Positions 1 through 7,669 of a stretch of 64,000 nucleotides of DNA are shown here, in pieces. The stretch covers positions 930,001 to 994,000 of the forward strand of contig CAVWSF010000003.1 in the NCBI GenBank assembly GCA_963757605.1. The letters run 5' to 3'. Made by a program: the position numbers and the translations under genes. Each line of letters begins with the position of its first letter. Within the stretch, counting starts at the first letter, position 1. Below the pieces are notes generated by a model. That model made no database searches and was not told where the DNA came from. It saw only the letters and a program-made list of their open reading frames with translations. This stretch comes from JAICJC01 sp963757605. Lineage in GTDB: Bacteria; Actinomycetota; Thermoleophilia; Gaiellales; JAICJC01.

Positions 1-2
1 TC

Positions 3-335
3 GCCCGGTCGGTGGCGTTCTACCGCGACGTGCTCGGCCTGCCGCTCCTCTTCGAGGTCCCGGGCCAGGGCATGGCGTTCTTCGACTGCCAGGGCGTGCG
101 GCTCTACCTGGGCATGGCGGAATCGCCCGAGTTCGAGTCGCGGCCGCTGATCTACTTCCGGGCGGAGTCGGCCCGCGCCGCGGCGGTGGAGCTCGCCCGC
201 CGGGGCGTCGAGTTCACGAGCGAGCCGCACGTCGTCCACCGCCAGGGCGACACGGAGCTCTGGATCGGCTTCTTCCGCGATCCGGACGGGACACTGCTCG
301 CGGTCATGTCAGAGGAGCAGACGATTGATCGATAA
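3..335 (+). CDS. VOC (glyoxalase/bleomycin-resistance fold) protein, 5' partial
   Basis: The reading frame is open to the left edge of the window, so the N-terminus is missing. What remains (about 110 residues) looks like one vicinal-oxygen-chelate module: a helix ending in FYRDVLGLPLL, a strand with VRLYLGM, and the closing FFRDPDGTLLAVM, where the family places a metal-ligand Glu/His or a substrate contact. VOC proteins include glyoxalase I, extradiol dioxygenases and antibiotic-binding proteins; the substrate cannot be read from sequence. The TAA stop lies inside the left arm of the inverted-repeat element at 323-438. The convergent MarR gene ends in the other arm. Confidence 0.8.
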   Translation, partial: ARSVAFYRDVLGLPLLFEVPGQGMAFFDCQGVRLYLGMAESPEFESRPLIYFRAESARAAAVELARRGVEFTSEPHVVHRQGDTELWIGFFRDPDGTLLAVMSEEQTIDR

Positions 336-438
336 CTCCCGCGCGCCTGGACGTGCAGCTGCGGACTGTTGACGACTGTGGCGGGGCGGCGGCTGCGAAC
401 TGTCGCATCGCGGCGTCCTCGGGAGTTATCGATCAATC
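323..438. repeat. Element E1: 19-bp perfect inverted repeat enclosing a 78-bp core, at a convergent gene junction
   Basis: The arm GATTGATCGATAACTCCCG (323-341) is exactly reverse-complemented at 420-438. The left arm contains the VOC stop codon and the right arm touches the MarR stop. Read on the minus strand, the core (419 down to 342) matches the core of element E2 (34371-34453): AGGACGC, a GCGATGCGA...TTCGCAGCCGC hairpin, CCCCGCCACA and ACGTYCAGGCGCGCGG are shared. The arm sequences differ between the copies, but pairing is perfect in each. It may be a structured 3'-end RNA, a bidirectional terminator or a small mobile element. Confidence 0.8.
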
Positions 439-868
439 ATCTCGCGCTAAGCGCCGTGGCCGCCCGCAGCTCGTCCATGAGCCGGGCCACGCGGTCGGGG
501 CCGAGCTCTGCGCGGACGTCGCGCTGCACCTGCTTCCAGAGCGGCCGAACCTCGTCGACGAGCCGGTGGCCAGCGGGCGTCAGCTCGGCCAACCGAACGC
601 GGCGGTCGGCGCCGACCGAGATCGCGACCAGGCCGCGCCGCTCGAGGGGGCGCAGGTCGCGGGCCAGGGTCGTCCGGTCCATCGCCAGGCGTCCGGCCAG
701 GTGCGTCAGCGCGAGCGGCCCCTCCTCGAGCAGCCGCGCGAGCACCGAGAACTGGGTCGTGCGGATGCCGGCGGGCTCGAGCGCGCGGTCGTAGATACGG
801 GTCAGCGAGCGGGCGGCCATGCGCGCCGTCGCGCACACGCAGATCACCTCTGCCGGCTCGGTCGCCAT
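437..868 (-). CDS. MarR-family transcriptional regulator
   Basis: At 143 residues it has the normal length for MarR. It begins with a dimerisation helix, then a winged helix-turn-helix (about residues 38-95: TTQFSVLARLL, LTHLAGRLAMDRTTLARDL, wing VGADRRVRLAELT), and ends with a C-terminal helix. It is divergent from the MFS exporter gene starting at 907, the usual arrangement of a ligand-responsive repressor beside its efflux target. A 16-bp palindrome at 872-887 lies directly in front of it and overlaps its likely -10 (TATACT on the minus strand, plus-strand 875-880), six bases from the ATG. This suggests an autoregulated leaderless gene. The ligand is unknown. Confidence 0.9.
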   Translation of the reverse strand: MATEPAEVICVCATARMAARSLTRIYDRALEPAGIRTTQFSVLARLLEEGPLALTHLAGRLAMDRTTLARDLRPLERRGLVAISVGADRRVRLAELTPAGHRLVDEVRPLWKQVQRDVRAELGPDRVARLMDELRAATALSAR

Positions 869-871
869 GAA

Positions 872-887
872 ACGAGTATATACACGT
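872..887. promoter_or_regulatory. Putative MarR operator between divergent genes
   Basis: ACGAGTATATACACGT is a palindrome with one mismatched pair, centred on GTATATAC. It lies between the marR start (868) and the MFS start (907). It covers the minus-strand -10 (TATACT) of marR and lies just upstream of the MFS -10 (TAGGAT, 894-899), so a bound dimer could block both promoters. The assignment to MarR is inferred from position. Confidence 0.6.
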
Positions 888-893
888 ATCTGG

Positions 894-899
894 TAGGAT
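894..899 (+). promoter_or_regulatory. -10 hexamer TAGGAT for leaderless MFS gene
   Basis: TAGGAT ends seven bases before the GTG at 907, leaving no room for a Shine-Dalgarno. Transcription would start at or next to the start codon. No clear -35 is visible. Confidence 0.5.
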
Positions 900-906
900 C
901 GCCGCC

Positions 907-2199
907 GTGACCGTCGAGAGCCGCCCGCTCGCCGCCCGCATCCTGGCGCCTGGGCGTGTCCACTACGGGTGGGCGATGGCGGGCGTCACGCTGCTCGTGC
1001 TGGTGATGAGCGCCGGCTTTCGGTCGACCGCCGGCGTCCTGATCGTCCCGCTCGAGCACGAGTTCGGCTGGAGCGCCGCGACCGTCTCGTCGGCCGTCTC
1101 GATCAACCTGATCATGTTCGGCCTGGGCGCCCCCTTCGCCGCGGCGCTGCACGAGCGCTTCGGCGTTCGCCGCGTGACGGTGACGGCGCTCCTCGTCGTC
1201 GCGGCGGCGTCGGCGGCGACCACGCTGATCTCGGCGCCGTGGGAGCTGCGCCTCCTCTGGGGGCTGGTCATCGGAACGGCGACGGGCGCCGTCTCGATCC
1301 CGCTCGCGGCAATCGTCGGCAACCGCTGGTTCATACGCCGGCGCGGGCTCGTCACCGGCATCATGACGTCGGCCAACGCCACCGGGCAGCTCATCTTCCT
1401 GCCGATCCTGGCGACGATCGTGACGACCGCGGGCTGGCGGTGGGCGTCGGCCACCGTCGCCGTGGTGGCGCTCCTCGTGGTCGTCCCGCTGGCGGCGCTC
1501 ATCATGCGCGACCACCCCGCCGACCTCGGCCTGGCGCCCTACGGCGGCGAGGAGATCGAGGCGCCCAGGGCGCCGACGGCAGGCCCGGTGCGCACCGCGC
1601 TCGGCGGCCTGCGCGAGGGCGCCCGGTCGGGGACGTTCTGGCTCCTCACCGGCTCGTTCTTCGTCTGCGGCGCGTCCACCAACGGCCTCGTGGGAACGCA
1701 TCTCATCCCGGCCGCCCACGACCACGGCATCTCCGAGGTCACCGCCGCGTCGTACCTGGCCGCGATCGGCGTCTTCGACATCATCGGGACGACGTTCTCG
1801 GGCTGGCTGACAGACCGCCACGACCCGCGGCTCCTGCTCTTCTGGTACTACGGCCTGCGCGGCCTCTCGCTGCTCGCGCTGCACTCGGTGCTGGGGTCGC
1901 CGAGCCTCGGCCTCGTGGCCTTCATCGTCTTCTACGGCCTCGACTGGGTGGCGACCGTGCCGCCGACGGTCGCGCTCACGGCCGACGCGTTCGGGCGCGA
2001 GCGAGTGGGCATCATGTTCGCGTGGATCTTCGCCGCGCACCAGTTCGGCGCGGCCTTCGCGGCCTACGGGGCGGGCGCGATCCGCACCGACGCCGGGAGC
2101 TATCACTGGGCGTTTCTGATCTCCGGCGCGATGTGCATGGGCGCCTCGTTCGCCGTCACCAGGATCCGCACGCGCGTCCCGCGGCCGGCCCCCGCCTGA
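907..2199 (+). CDS. Major facilitator superfamily transporter
   Basis: A 430-residue inner-membrane protein with about 12 hydrophobic helices in two halves split by a polar loop near residues 200-225 (PYGGEEIEAPRAPTAGP). The cytoplasmic loop 2-3 signature is degenerate (HERFGVRRV), and NRWFIRRRGLVTG between helices 4 and 5 is typical of the oxalate/formate antiporter and monocarboxylate-like MFS branch. Substrate is unknown. Divergence from a MarR regulator suggests an inducible exporter of, or importer for, a small aromatic or organic acid. The start is GTG in a leaderless context. The gene ends 45 bp before a secreted phosphoesterase gene. Confidence 0.9.
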   Translation: MTVESRPLAARILAPGRVHYGWAMAGVTLLVLVMSAGFRSTAGVLIVPLEHEFGWSAATVSSAVSINLIMFGLGAPFAAALHERFGVRRVTVTALLVVAAASAATTLISAPWELRLLWGLVIGTATGAVSIPLAAIVGNRWFIRRRGLVTGIMTSANATGQLIFLPILATIVTTAGWRWASATVAVVALLVVVPLAALIMRDHPADLGLAPYGGEEIEAPRAPTAGPVRTALGGLREGARSGTFWLLTGSFFVCGASTNGLVGTHLIPAAHDHGISEVTAASYLAAIGVFDIIGTTFSGWLTDRHDPRLLLFWYYGLRGLSLLALHSVLGSPSLGLVAFIVFYGLDWVATVPPTVALTADAFGRERVGIMFAWIFAAHQFGAAFAAYGAGAIRTDAGSYHWAFLISGAMCMGASFAVTRIRTRVPRPAPA

Positions 2200-2213
2200 C
2201 GGCGTGCACAATT

Positions 2214-2227
2214 CGGGCCTGACCCCG
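2214..2227. repeat. Imperfect copy of the GGGGTCWGACCCC palindrome
   Basis: CGGGCCTGACCCCG differs by one base from the palindrome seen at 20197-20210, 40014-40026 and 51450-51462. It lies between the MFS stop and the phosphoesterase start. Flanking bases (ATTCGGG...CCCCGATTTT) also resemble the 20197 copy. Confidence 0.55.
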
Positions 2228-2244
2228 ATTTTCCAGGAGGGCGG

Positions 2245-3444
2245 ATGGGCGGGCTCTGGAGCGGCACGCGGCGAGGACTGCTCGGACGAGGCGCGGCGCT
2301 CGCCGGGGCGGCGGGGCTCGCGGCTGCCGCACCGCTGGCGTGGCCATCCGCGCCGCTACCCGGCCGGCGGCCGCCGATCGACACGATCGTCGTCGACTGC
2401 CAGGAGAACCGCTCGTTCGACCACTACTACGGGTTCGCCTCGTTCGTCGGAGACCACGGCGTCCCGGCGGGCTACACCCAGCCCGATGGCACCGGCGGAA
2501 CCGTCGCCCCGTTCCACTTCACGAGCCTCTCGACGAACGACATCCGCCACTTCTGGTCGGCGGTCCACGCCGAGTGGAACGGCGGCAGGATGGACGGCTT
2601 CTACACCGCCGACGGCATCGACTGCATGGGCTACTACACCGGCGCGGACCTGCCGTTCTACTACGGCCTGCACCGGGACTTCACGCTCTGCGTGAGCTAC
2701 TTCTGCTCGGTGCTCGGGCCGTCCTACCCGAACCACCTCTACCTCGCCGCGGCGACGTCCGGCGGCGTCACGACGAACGACGTCGCGGGGCTCGGCCTGC
2801 TCGACTACCCCTGCATCCTCGATCTGCTCGACGCGGCCGGCGTCTCGTGGAAGGTCTACGGCGGCGAGGACGCCAACGTCTACGAGCTCTTCGCCCGCTT
2901 CGGGCAGGACCAGCGCGCACGGGCCACCGTGGCCGAGTATCTGGACGACGCGAACCGCGGCCGGCTGCCCAACGTCTCGTTCAGCTTCCCGAGCTCAGGG
3001 CTGCGGCTCGACGAGCATCCGCCGGCCGACGTCTCGGTCGGGATGCGGCTGCAGAAGCGGATGATCGAGGCGCTGATGGACGGCCCGCAGTGGCACCGGG
3101 CGGCGTACATCCTCACCTACGACGAGCACGGCGGCTACTTCGACCACGTCCCGCCGCCGCAAGCCGACGCCTACGGACTCGGCATCCGCGTCCCAACCTG
3201 GGTCATCTCCCCGCACGCCAAGCCCGGGCACCTCGAGACGACGGTGTTCGAGCATGCGTCCATCCTGAAGCTCATCGAGAGGACGTTCGACCTGCCGACG
3301 CTCGCGTCCGTGAACCACATGTTCGACAATCAGACGCCCGGCGGCCCGAACAACGAGGCGGCGAACGGCGCCGTCCACGGCCCGCCCGCACCGCCCCGCG
3401 ACGGGGTGCCCTGGATCGGCGACATGACCCAGTGCTTCCGCTGA
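2245..3444 (+). CDS. Secreted PF04185 phosphoesterase (phospholipase C/acid phosphatase type), Tat signal
   Basis: A 399-residue protein of the bacterial phospholipase C/AcpA phosphoesterase family, which hydrolyses phosphomonoesters or phosphodiesters outside the membrane. The N-terminus has a twin-arginine signal (GTRRGLLGRGAAL followed by an Ala-rich core). The family entry motif is VDCQENRSFDHYYGF (about residues 45-60), with ENRSFDH holding metal-site residues. LGPSYPNHLYL and TYDEHGGYFDHVPPP supply later conserved His and Asp ligands. A good ribosome site (CCAGGAGGG) sits before the ATG. It is the first of three family members in this window (also 20187 and 28065). The real substrate is uncertain. 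Confidence 0.88.
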   Translation: MGGLWSGTRRGLLGRGAALAGAAGLAAAAPLAWPSAPLPGRRPPIDTIVVDCQENRSFDHYYGFASFVGDHGVPAGYTQPDGTGGTVAPFHFTSLSTNDIRHFWSAVHAEWNGGRMDGFYTADGIDCMGYYTGADLPFYYGLHRDFTLCVSYFCSVLGPSYPNHLYLAAATSGGVTTNDVAGLGLLDYPCILDLLDAAGVSWKVYGGEDANVYELFARFGQDQRARATVAEYLDDANRGRLPNVSFSFPSSGLRLDEHPPADVSVGMRLQKRMIEALMDGPQWHRAAYILTYDEHGGYFDHVPPPQADAYGLGIRVPTWVISPHAKPGHLETTVFEHASILKLIERTFDLPTLASVNHMFDNQTPGGPNNEAANGAVHGPPAPPRDGVPWIGDMTQCFR

Positions 3445-3450
3445 GATGGT

Positions 3451-3714
3451 TCAGCCGCCGCTGATCGCGGCGATCACGTCGACCCGCGCGCCGGGCCGGA
3501 GCGCCGTCTCGAGCCCGGCCTGCTCGCGGTCGACGTACACGTTGATGTGCCGGCGCAGCACCGGGCCGGGCTCGCACAGCCGGTCTCGCAGGCCCGGCCA
3601 GCGCTCGTCGAGCCGGTCGATGGCCTCCGCGACCGTCGCCGCCTCGACGTCCAGCCTGCGCGGCAGGTCGTCGTAGAACGAGGGCAGCGTGGGCGGCAGG
3701 TGGAGCTCGGCCAC
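3451..3714 (-). CDS. MoaD/ThiS-type small sulfur-carrier protein
   Basis: An 87-residue ubiquitin-fold protein: LHLPPTLPSFY, an acidic helix (TVAEAIDRLDERWPG), RRHINVYVDRE and a C-terminus ending AAISGG. The terminal Gly-Gly is the residue pair adenylated and thiocarboxylated in MoaD/ThiS carriers. It starts two bases after the stop of the BNR-repeat gene, so the two are co-transcribed. MoaD-like carriers next to such beta-propellers are a recurring bacterial pair whose purpose is not established. No MoaE, ThiG or E1-like enzyme is nearby. Confidence 0.85.
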   Translation of the reverse strand: MAELHLPPTLPSFYDDLPRRLDVEAATVAEAIDRLDERWPGLRDRLCEPGPVLRRHINVYVDREQAGLETALRPGARVDVIAAISGG

Positions 3715-3716
3715 GG

Positions 3717-4799
3717 CTACCCCTCCAGCACGGCGACCTCGACCGACGAGATGCCGGGGAGGTAGCTCGCGATCTCGTCCCAGCGCTCACCCGCGTCTGC
3801 GCTCGCGAACACCTGCCCCGTGCTCGTGCCGAAGTAGAGGCCCGGGTCGTCGAGCGAGTCGATCGCAAGCCCCTCGCGCAGCACCCCGATGTGGGCGTTC
3901 TGCTGCGGCAGGCCGCGGTCGAGCCGCCGCCACGTCGAGCCGGCGTCGCTCGTCCGCCAGACCGCCGCGGCGCCGTCGGGCATGGTGCGGCCGTGGCCCG
4001 GGTCGAGCGGGATGACGTAGAAGCTGTCGCGGTCGTGCGGGTGTGCCGCCGCGACGAAGCCGAAATCGGTCGGAAGCCCGTCGGTCACCTCCGTCCAGGT
4101 GTGGCCGCCGTCGTCGCTTCGGTGCATCCCGCAGTGGTTCTGCTGGAAGAAGCGTGAGCCGTCGGCCGGCGACATCACCAGCTTGTGGACGCAGTAGCCG
4201 ACGCGCTTGTCCTCGAGCGGCCATTCGGCCCGGAGGCCCGTGTTGCACGGCTCCCACGTGCCGCCGCCGTCGCCCGTCTCGAAGATCCCGAAGCCCTGGA
4301 CGATGATCATGTAGCGGTCGGGGTCGTCGGGGTGCGGCAGGATCGCCGTCATCCCCAGATGGCCGGGCGGCTGCTTGCCGGGGTCGTTCCAGTCGCCGCG
4401 CCCGGGCTGGTCGTCGAGCGTGCTGAGAAGCGACCAGGTGGCGCCGCCGTCCCCGCTCTCGAAGACGCCGGCCGCCTCGGCGCCGACGCGCACCTTGCCG
4501 TGGGCGACCGAGAGCCCGGAGACCCTCGACAGCTTGAGCTCGCCCTCGGGATAGCCCAGGCCCTCGCTCGAGAGCTGCCACGTCTCGCCCATGTCGGCGC
4601 TGCGCCACACGCCCGCGCCATGCCACTCGCTCGCGGCGGAGGCGTAGATCGTCCCCGCCTCGGGCTCGATCACCGCGTGGTAGATCGGCCAGCCGTCGCA
4701 GAACGGCCCGCGCACGTCCCAGTCGCGACGGGCCTCGTCGCTCTCGAGCAGGAACAGTCCCTTGCGCGTCCCGACCGCGAGCATGATCCGCTTCCGCAT
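3717..4799 (-). CDS. BNR/sialidase-like beta-propeller protein
   Basis: A 360-residue soluble protein without a signal peptide. It contains repeated Asp-box/BNR motifs of the form S-x-D-x-G-x-T-W (RSADMGETW, ESGDGGATW, ETGDGGGTW, RSDDGGHTW, RTSDAGSTW, ASADAGERW). They mark the blades of a six- or seven-bladed propeller like that of exo-sialidases and YCF48. The catalytic Arg triad and Tyr of true sialidases are not obvious, so a binding or assembly role is equally likely. The start is preceded by GGGAGGAGG. It leads the downstream MoaD-like gene in one transcript. Confidence 0.82.
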   Translation of the reverse strand: MRKRIMLAVGTRKGLFLLESDEARRDWDVRGPFCDGWPIYHAVIEPEAGTIYASAASEWHGAGVWRSADMGETWQLSSEGLGYPEGELKLSRVSGLSVAHGKVRVGAEAAGVFESGDGGATWSLLSTLDDQPGRGDWNDPGKQPPGHLGMTAILPHPDDPDRYMIIVQGFGIFETGDGGGTWEPCNTGLRAEWPLEDKRVGYCVHKLVMSPADGSRFFQQNHCGMHRSDDGGHTWTEVTDGLPTDFGFVAAAHPHDRDSFYVIPLDPGHGRTMPDGAAAVWRTSDAGSTWRRLDRGLPQQNAHIGVLREGLAIDSLDDPGLYFGTSTGQVFASADAGERWDEIASYLPGISSVEVAVLEG

Positions 4800-4845
4800 A
4801 CGGCCTCCTCCCGTCGGAATGTCAGGCCGTCATGGTAGCCGCGTG

Positions 4846-5064
4846 CTAGCGGTGTGCGCGGCCGTACGGGACGGTGTCCCACGCGGCGCGCTGGGCCGCC
4901 GCCACCCTCTCGCCGCCCAGCGAGAAGAAGAGCGCGGTGAGCTCGGCGTAGTCGTCCCTGGTCCATTCGGAGCGATCCACGGTCATCACCGCGTCCCACA
5001 GGCCATCGGCGGTCATCTCGCCCCTGCGGCCAGCGGCGAGCAGACTCTCGAGGGTGTGCTCCAA
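4846..5064 (-). CDS. Small conserved-looking protein of unknown function (TTG start)
   Basis: 72 residues, mostly helical and acidic (LWDAVMTVDRSEWTRDDYAELTALFFSLGGERVAAAQRAAW). I do not recognise a family. I chose TTG at 5064 because a strong GAGGAGG ribosome site lies six bases upstream and upstream in-frame codons look non-coding. It is 46 bases upstream of the BNR-repeat gene on the same strand and may be in the same transcript. Confidence 0.6.
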   Translation of the reverse strand: MEHTLESLLAAGRRGEMTADGLWDAVMTVDRSEWTRDDYAELTALFFSLGGERVAAAQRAAWDTVPYGRAHR

Positions 5065-5237
5065 GGTTTCCTCCTCTCGGCCCACGGCTGTCAGGGTATG
5101 CCTTTTCGCGGTCGGATGCACCGCGGACGGCCCCGAATGCACGCTCTTTGCGCACTCCGCGATCCAGGTTTCACCGAGTCGTCACCGGGGTAGCGCAGCG
5201 GCTCATGCCCGAGGGGGCTCGGCGGAGAGGGGATGAG

Positions 5238-6065
5238 ATGACGATTCTGGTCACCGGCGGCACGGGACATCTCGGCCGGAAGGTGGTGGAGCTGCTCGTG
5301 CGCGACGGCCACCGGGTGCGGGTGCTGGCGCGCACTCCGGGCGCCGAGAAGAGCGTCCACTGGGTGCAGGGCGACCTGGCCACCGGCGAGGGGATCGCCG
5401 AGGCGGTCGCGGGCGCCGACACCATCGTCCATGCGGCCACCAACTCGCCGTCCGCCCGGCGCGGGCAGCTGAAGCTGCGCGACCTGGTGCGCTCGCCGGG
5501 CGACGTCGACATCAACGGCACGGAGGCGCTCATGCGCAGCGCCGCGCACGCCGCTGTCAGCCACGTCGTGCACGTCTCGATCGTCGGCCTCGAGCGCACC
5601 GCCCGGCTCCCCTACTCACGGGTCAAGCTGCGCGCCGAGGCGTTCGTGCGAAGCGGCGGCGTGCCGTGGTCGATCGCCCGCGCGACGCCGTTCTACTGGC
5701 TGCTCGAACGCTTCCTCGAGAACGCCCTCCGGCGGCCGCTTGCGTTCCTGCCGCGGGACGTCCGCTTCCAGTGCGTCGACTCCGACGAGTTCGCCCGCTT
5801 CCTGGTCTCCTGCGTCACCGACGGCCACCGCGGCGAGCGCATGGACTTCGCCGGGCCCGAGGCGCTCACGTTGCGCGAGCTGGCCGAGCAGTACACGGCG
5901 GCCCGCGGGATCGAGAAGCGCCTGCGAGAGGTGCCGCTCCCGGAACGGCTCGAGCGGGCGATCACGTCCGGCAACACCTCCGCGAGCGGCCATCGCGGCA
6001 TGACCACCTGGTCCGAGTGGCTCGCACGGGACGAGGTGGCGCCGGCGGCCCGGATCGCGGCGTAG
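5238..6065 (+). CDS. NAD(P)-binding atypical short-chain dehydrogenase (NmrA/TMR-like)
   Basis: 275 residues starting MTILVTGGTGHLGRKV, a Rossmann entry with the GxxGxxG nucleotide motif of NmrA-like and complex-I-associated atypical SDRs. HVVHVSIVGLERT and PYSRVKLRAEAFVRSG match the family's second motif region; the Tyr-Lys pair of classical SDRs is present only as YSRVK. The C-terminal part is substrate-specific and unrecognised. The start at 5238 has GAGAGGGGATGAG upstream; an earlier in-frame ATG at 5148 would add a basic, unlikely N-terminus. Possible roles are quinone reduction or redox-responsive binding. Confidence 0.85.
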   Translation: MTILVTGGTGHLGRKVVELLVRDGHRVRVLARTPGAEKSVHWVQGDLATGEGIAEAVAGADTIVHAATNSPSARRGQLKLRDLVRSPGDVDINGTEALMRSAAHAAVSHVVHVSIVGLERTARLPYSRVKLRAEAFVRSGGVPWSIARATPFYWLLERFLENALRRPLAFLPRDVRFQCVDSDEFARFLVSCVTDGHRGERMDFAGPEALTLRELAEQYTAARGIEKRLREVPLPERLERAITSGNTSASGHRGMTTWSEWLARDEVAPAARIAA

Positions 6066-6168
6066 ACGACGGTGGGGTGGCCGGGCACCGCGGGGAGTGA
6101 GTGAGCTGCGGTACCCGGCCGTATGTCAGAGGTTCCCAGGTCCGCCGCTCCGCACGCCTGGGCTTCGG

Positions 6169-7587
6169 TCATGCGGCCTCGGACACCTCCGCCCGAGCGG
6201 CCGGCTCCGCCGGAGCGCCGTCGGGCCGCACGACGAGCGCGCCGCCCGCGGGGATGCCCAGGGCGCGCGCGGCGATCCCGTCGACCCGGCGGGTCGTCAC
6301 CGGCACCCGGTTGGTCGCGACGTCCTCGGGCAGCTCCCACCGCCCGCCGTCGGGGCCCGTGAAGACGGTCAGCCCCAGCCCGAGCAGGTCGAGGGTCGAG
6401 ACCGGCCCGTCCGGCCCGTGGACGCGCAGGTGGGGCATGCGGCCGCCGAGGTCGGCGTGGAGGGCGCGGTCGGCGCCCTGGATCGAGGCCTCGCGGCCGG
6501 CCGACCGGGCGGCGTTGTGCTCGACGACGGGCCGGCGCTCCGGCTCGTACGAATCGAGCAGCGCCTCCGGCGCCCAGCCCCGCAGCACCCACCCGAGCCT
6601 CCAGCCCAGGTCGTAGCCGTCGTGGATGGCCGAGTTCATCCCGGTGCCGCCGCGCGGCGTCACGCGGTGGGCCGCGTCGCCGGCCAGGAAGACCGGGCCC
6701 TCGCGGAACCGCTCCGCGAGCTTGGCCGCGAACTCGAAGTGCCCGGTGCGCTCGAACTCGATCGGCAGGTCGGGCACGCCGGCCGCCAGGCGGATCTGGC
6801 GCGTGAACCGCTCGCCGTCGAACGACGCCGCGTCGTCCTCGCCGGTCTGCCACAGGACGCCGTACAGCCAGCGGTCGCCGCGCCCGGCAGGGAGCAGGAC
6901 GCCCGCGGCCCCGGGCCGGCCGATGTCGTAGATGGCGTAGCGATGCTCGCCGGCGACCGCCCAGAGCGGCGCGCGGAAGAGGGCCGTCGCCGCCTCGCCC
7001 AGGCCGTTCGGGCCGTGCACCGGGATCCCGAGCTCGGTCCGCATGCGGCTGTGCGCGCCGTCGGCGGCGATCGCAAACCGGGCGCGCACCTCGCGCAGCT
7101 CGCCGGTGGCGGCGTGCCGGAGCGTGGCGCGCACGCCGTCGCTCAGCAGCTCGACCGCGACGAGCTCGAGGCCGAGCTCGGCCCGCACGCCGAGCGAGCG
7201 GACGTGGTTCAGAAGCACCGGCTCGATGTGATCCTGGGGCACGCAGGCCGGGAAGGCCGGGCTGATCACGCCCGCCTGCTCGCGAGACGGGAACCCGGTC
7301 GGGACGGCGACGCCCTCGGCGGCCTCCGCGAGCGTCCGGGTCGAGAGCATCCGCATGTCGACGTCGACCCCGCCCGCGAGGATCTCGTCCTCGAGCCCGA
7401 GCGAGCGGAAGATCTCCATCGACCGTGTGCTGACGCCCGTGGCCCGGGGCAGACCGGAGAGCTCGGAACGCCGCTCGGCGACCAGGCAGTCGATGCCGAG
7501 CCGGCCGAGCATCGCCGCGGCGGTGAGGCCGGCCGGCCCGGCCCCGACGACGAGGGCGTCCACTTCGAGATGATCCTGAGCGTGCAT
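6169..7587 (-). CDS. FAD-dependent aromatic-ring monooxygenase (PheA/TfdB type)
   Basis: 472 residues of a class A flavoprotein monooxygenase. The FAD ADP-binding motif is VVGAGPAGLTAAAMLGRLG (about residues 14-32), the DG motif is AIAADGAHSRMRTELG, and the second FAD motif is VFLAGDAAHRVTPRGGTGMN. A C-terminal thioredoxin-like segment follows, as in phenol and resorcinol hydroxylases and polyketide tailoring enzymes. Such enzymes hydroxylate aromatic substrates with NAD(P)H and O2. A TTGACA-N17-CATACT promoter covered by two operator sites and a divergent TetR gene show that expression is induced, probably by the substrate. AAGGAG precedes the ATG. Confidence 0.9.
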   Translation of the reverse strand: MHAQDHLEVDALVVGAGPAGLTAAAMLGRLGIDCLVAERRSELSGLPRATGVSTRSMEIFRSLGLEDEILAGGVDVDMRMLSTRTLAEAAEGVAVPTGFPSREQAGVISPAFPACVPQDHIEPVLLNHVRSLGVRAELGLELVAVELLSDGVRATLRHAATGELREVRARFAIAADGAHSRMRTELGIPVHGPNGLGEAATALFRAPLWAVAGEHRYAIYDIGRPGAAGVLLPAGRGDRWLYGVLWQTGEDDAASFDGERFTRQIRLAAGVPDLPIEFERTGHFEFAAKLAERFREGPVFLAGDAAHRVTPRGGTGMNSAIHDGYDLGWRLGWVLRGWAPEALLDSYEPERRPVVEHNAARSAGREASIQGADRALHADLGGRMPHLRVHGPDGPVSTLDLLGLGLTVFTGPDGGRWELPEDVATNRVPVTTRRVDGIAARALGIPAGGALVVRPDGAPAEPAARAEVSEAA

Positions 7588-7615
7588 AGTGGTCTCCTTG
7601 GGAGTGATTTCGTCG

Positions 7616-7647
7616 GACAGTATGTCTTTTGTCGGACATCCTGTCAA
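7616..7647 (-). promoter_or_regulatory. Monooxygenase promoter with two tandem TetR-type operators
   Basis: On the minus strand, TTGACA (7647-7642), a 17-base spacer and CATACT (7624-7619) form a near-consensus promoter for the monooxygenase. Two GACA-N3-TGTC palindromes (7616-7626 and 7635-7645) lie 19 bp apart. One covers the -10; the other lies in the spacer and runs into the -35. Both carry the preceding GTCG. Two full sites on the same DNA face are typical of TetR-family binding. Confidence 0.75.
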
Positions 7648-7656
7648 GTGAAATGT

Positions 7657-7662
7657 TAGGCT
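7657..7662 (+). promoter_or_regulatory. -10 hexamer TAGGCT for leaderless tetR
   Basis: TAGGCT ends seven bases (GCCCCCC) before the ATG at 7670 and no ribosome site is present. The operators at 7616-7645 lie where the -35 would be, so the repressor would also control itself. Confidence 0.45.
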
Positions 7663-7669
7663 GCCCCCC

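Noticed and set aside
323..438. Integron attC site
   Set aside because: The arms lack the RYYYAAC/GTTRRRY core sites and no integrase is nearby.
844..2211. Long minus-strand frame antisense to the MFS gene
   Set aside because: Composition is Arg/Asp/Gly repeats without any fold signal; it mirrors the real gene, as do many other long antisense frames in this window.
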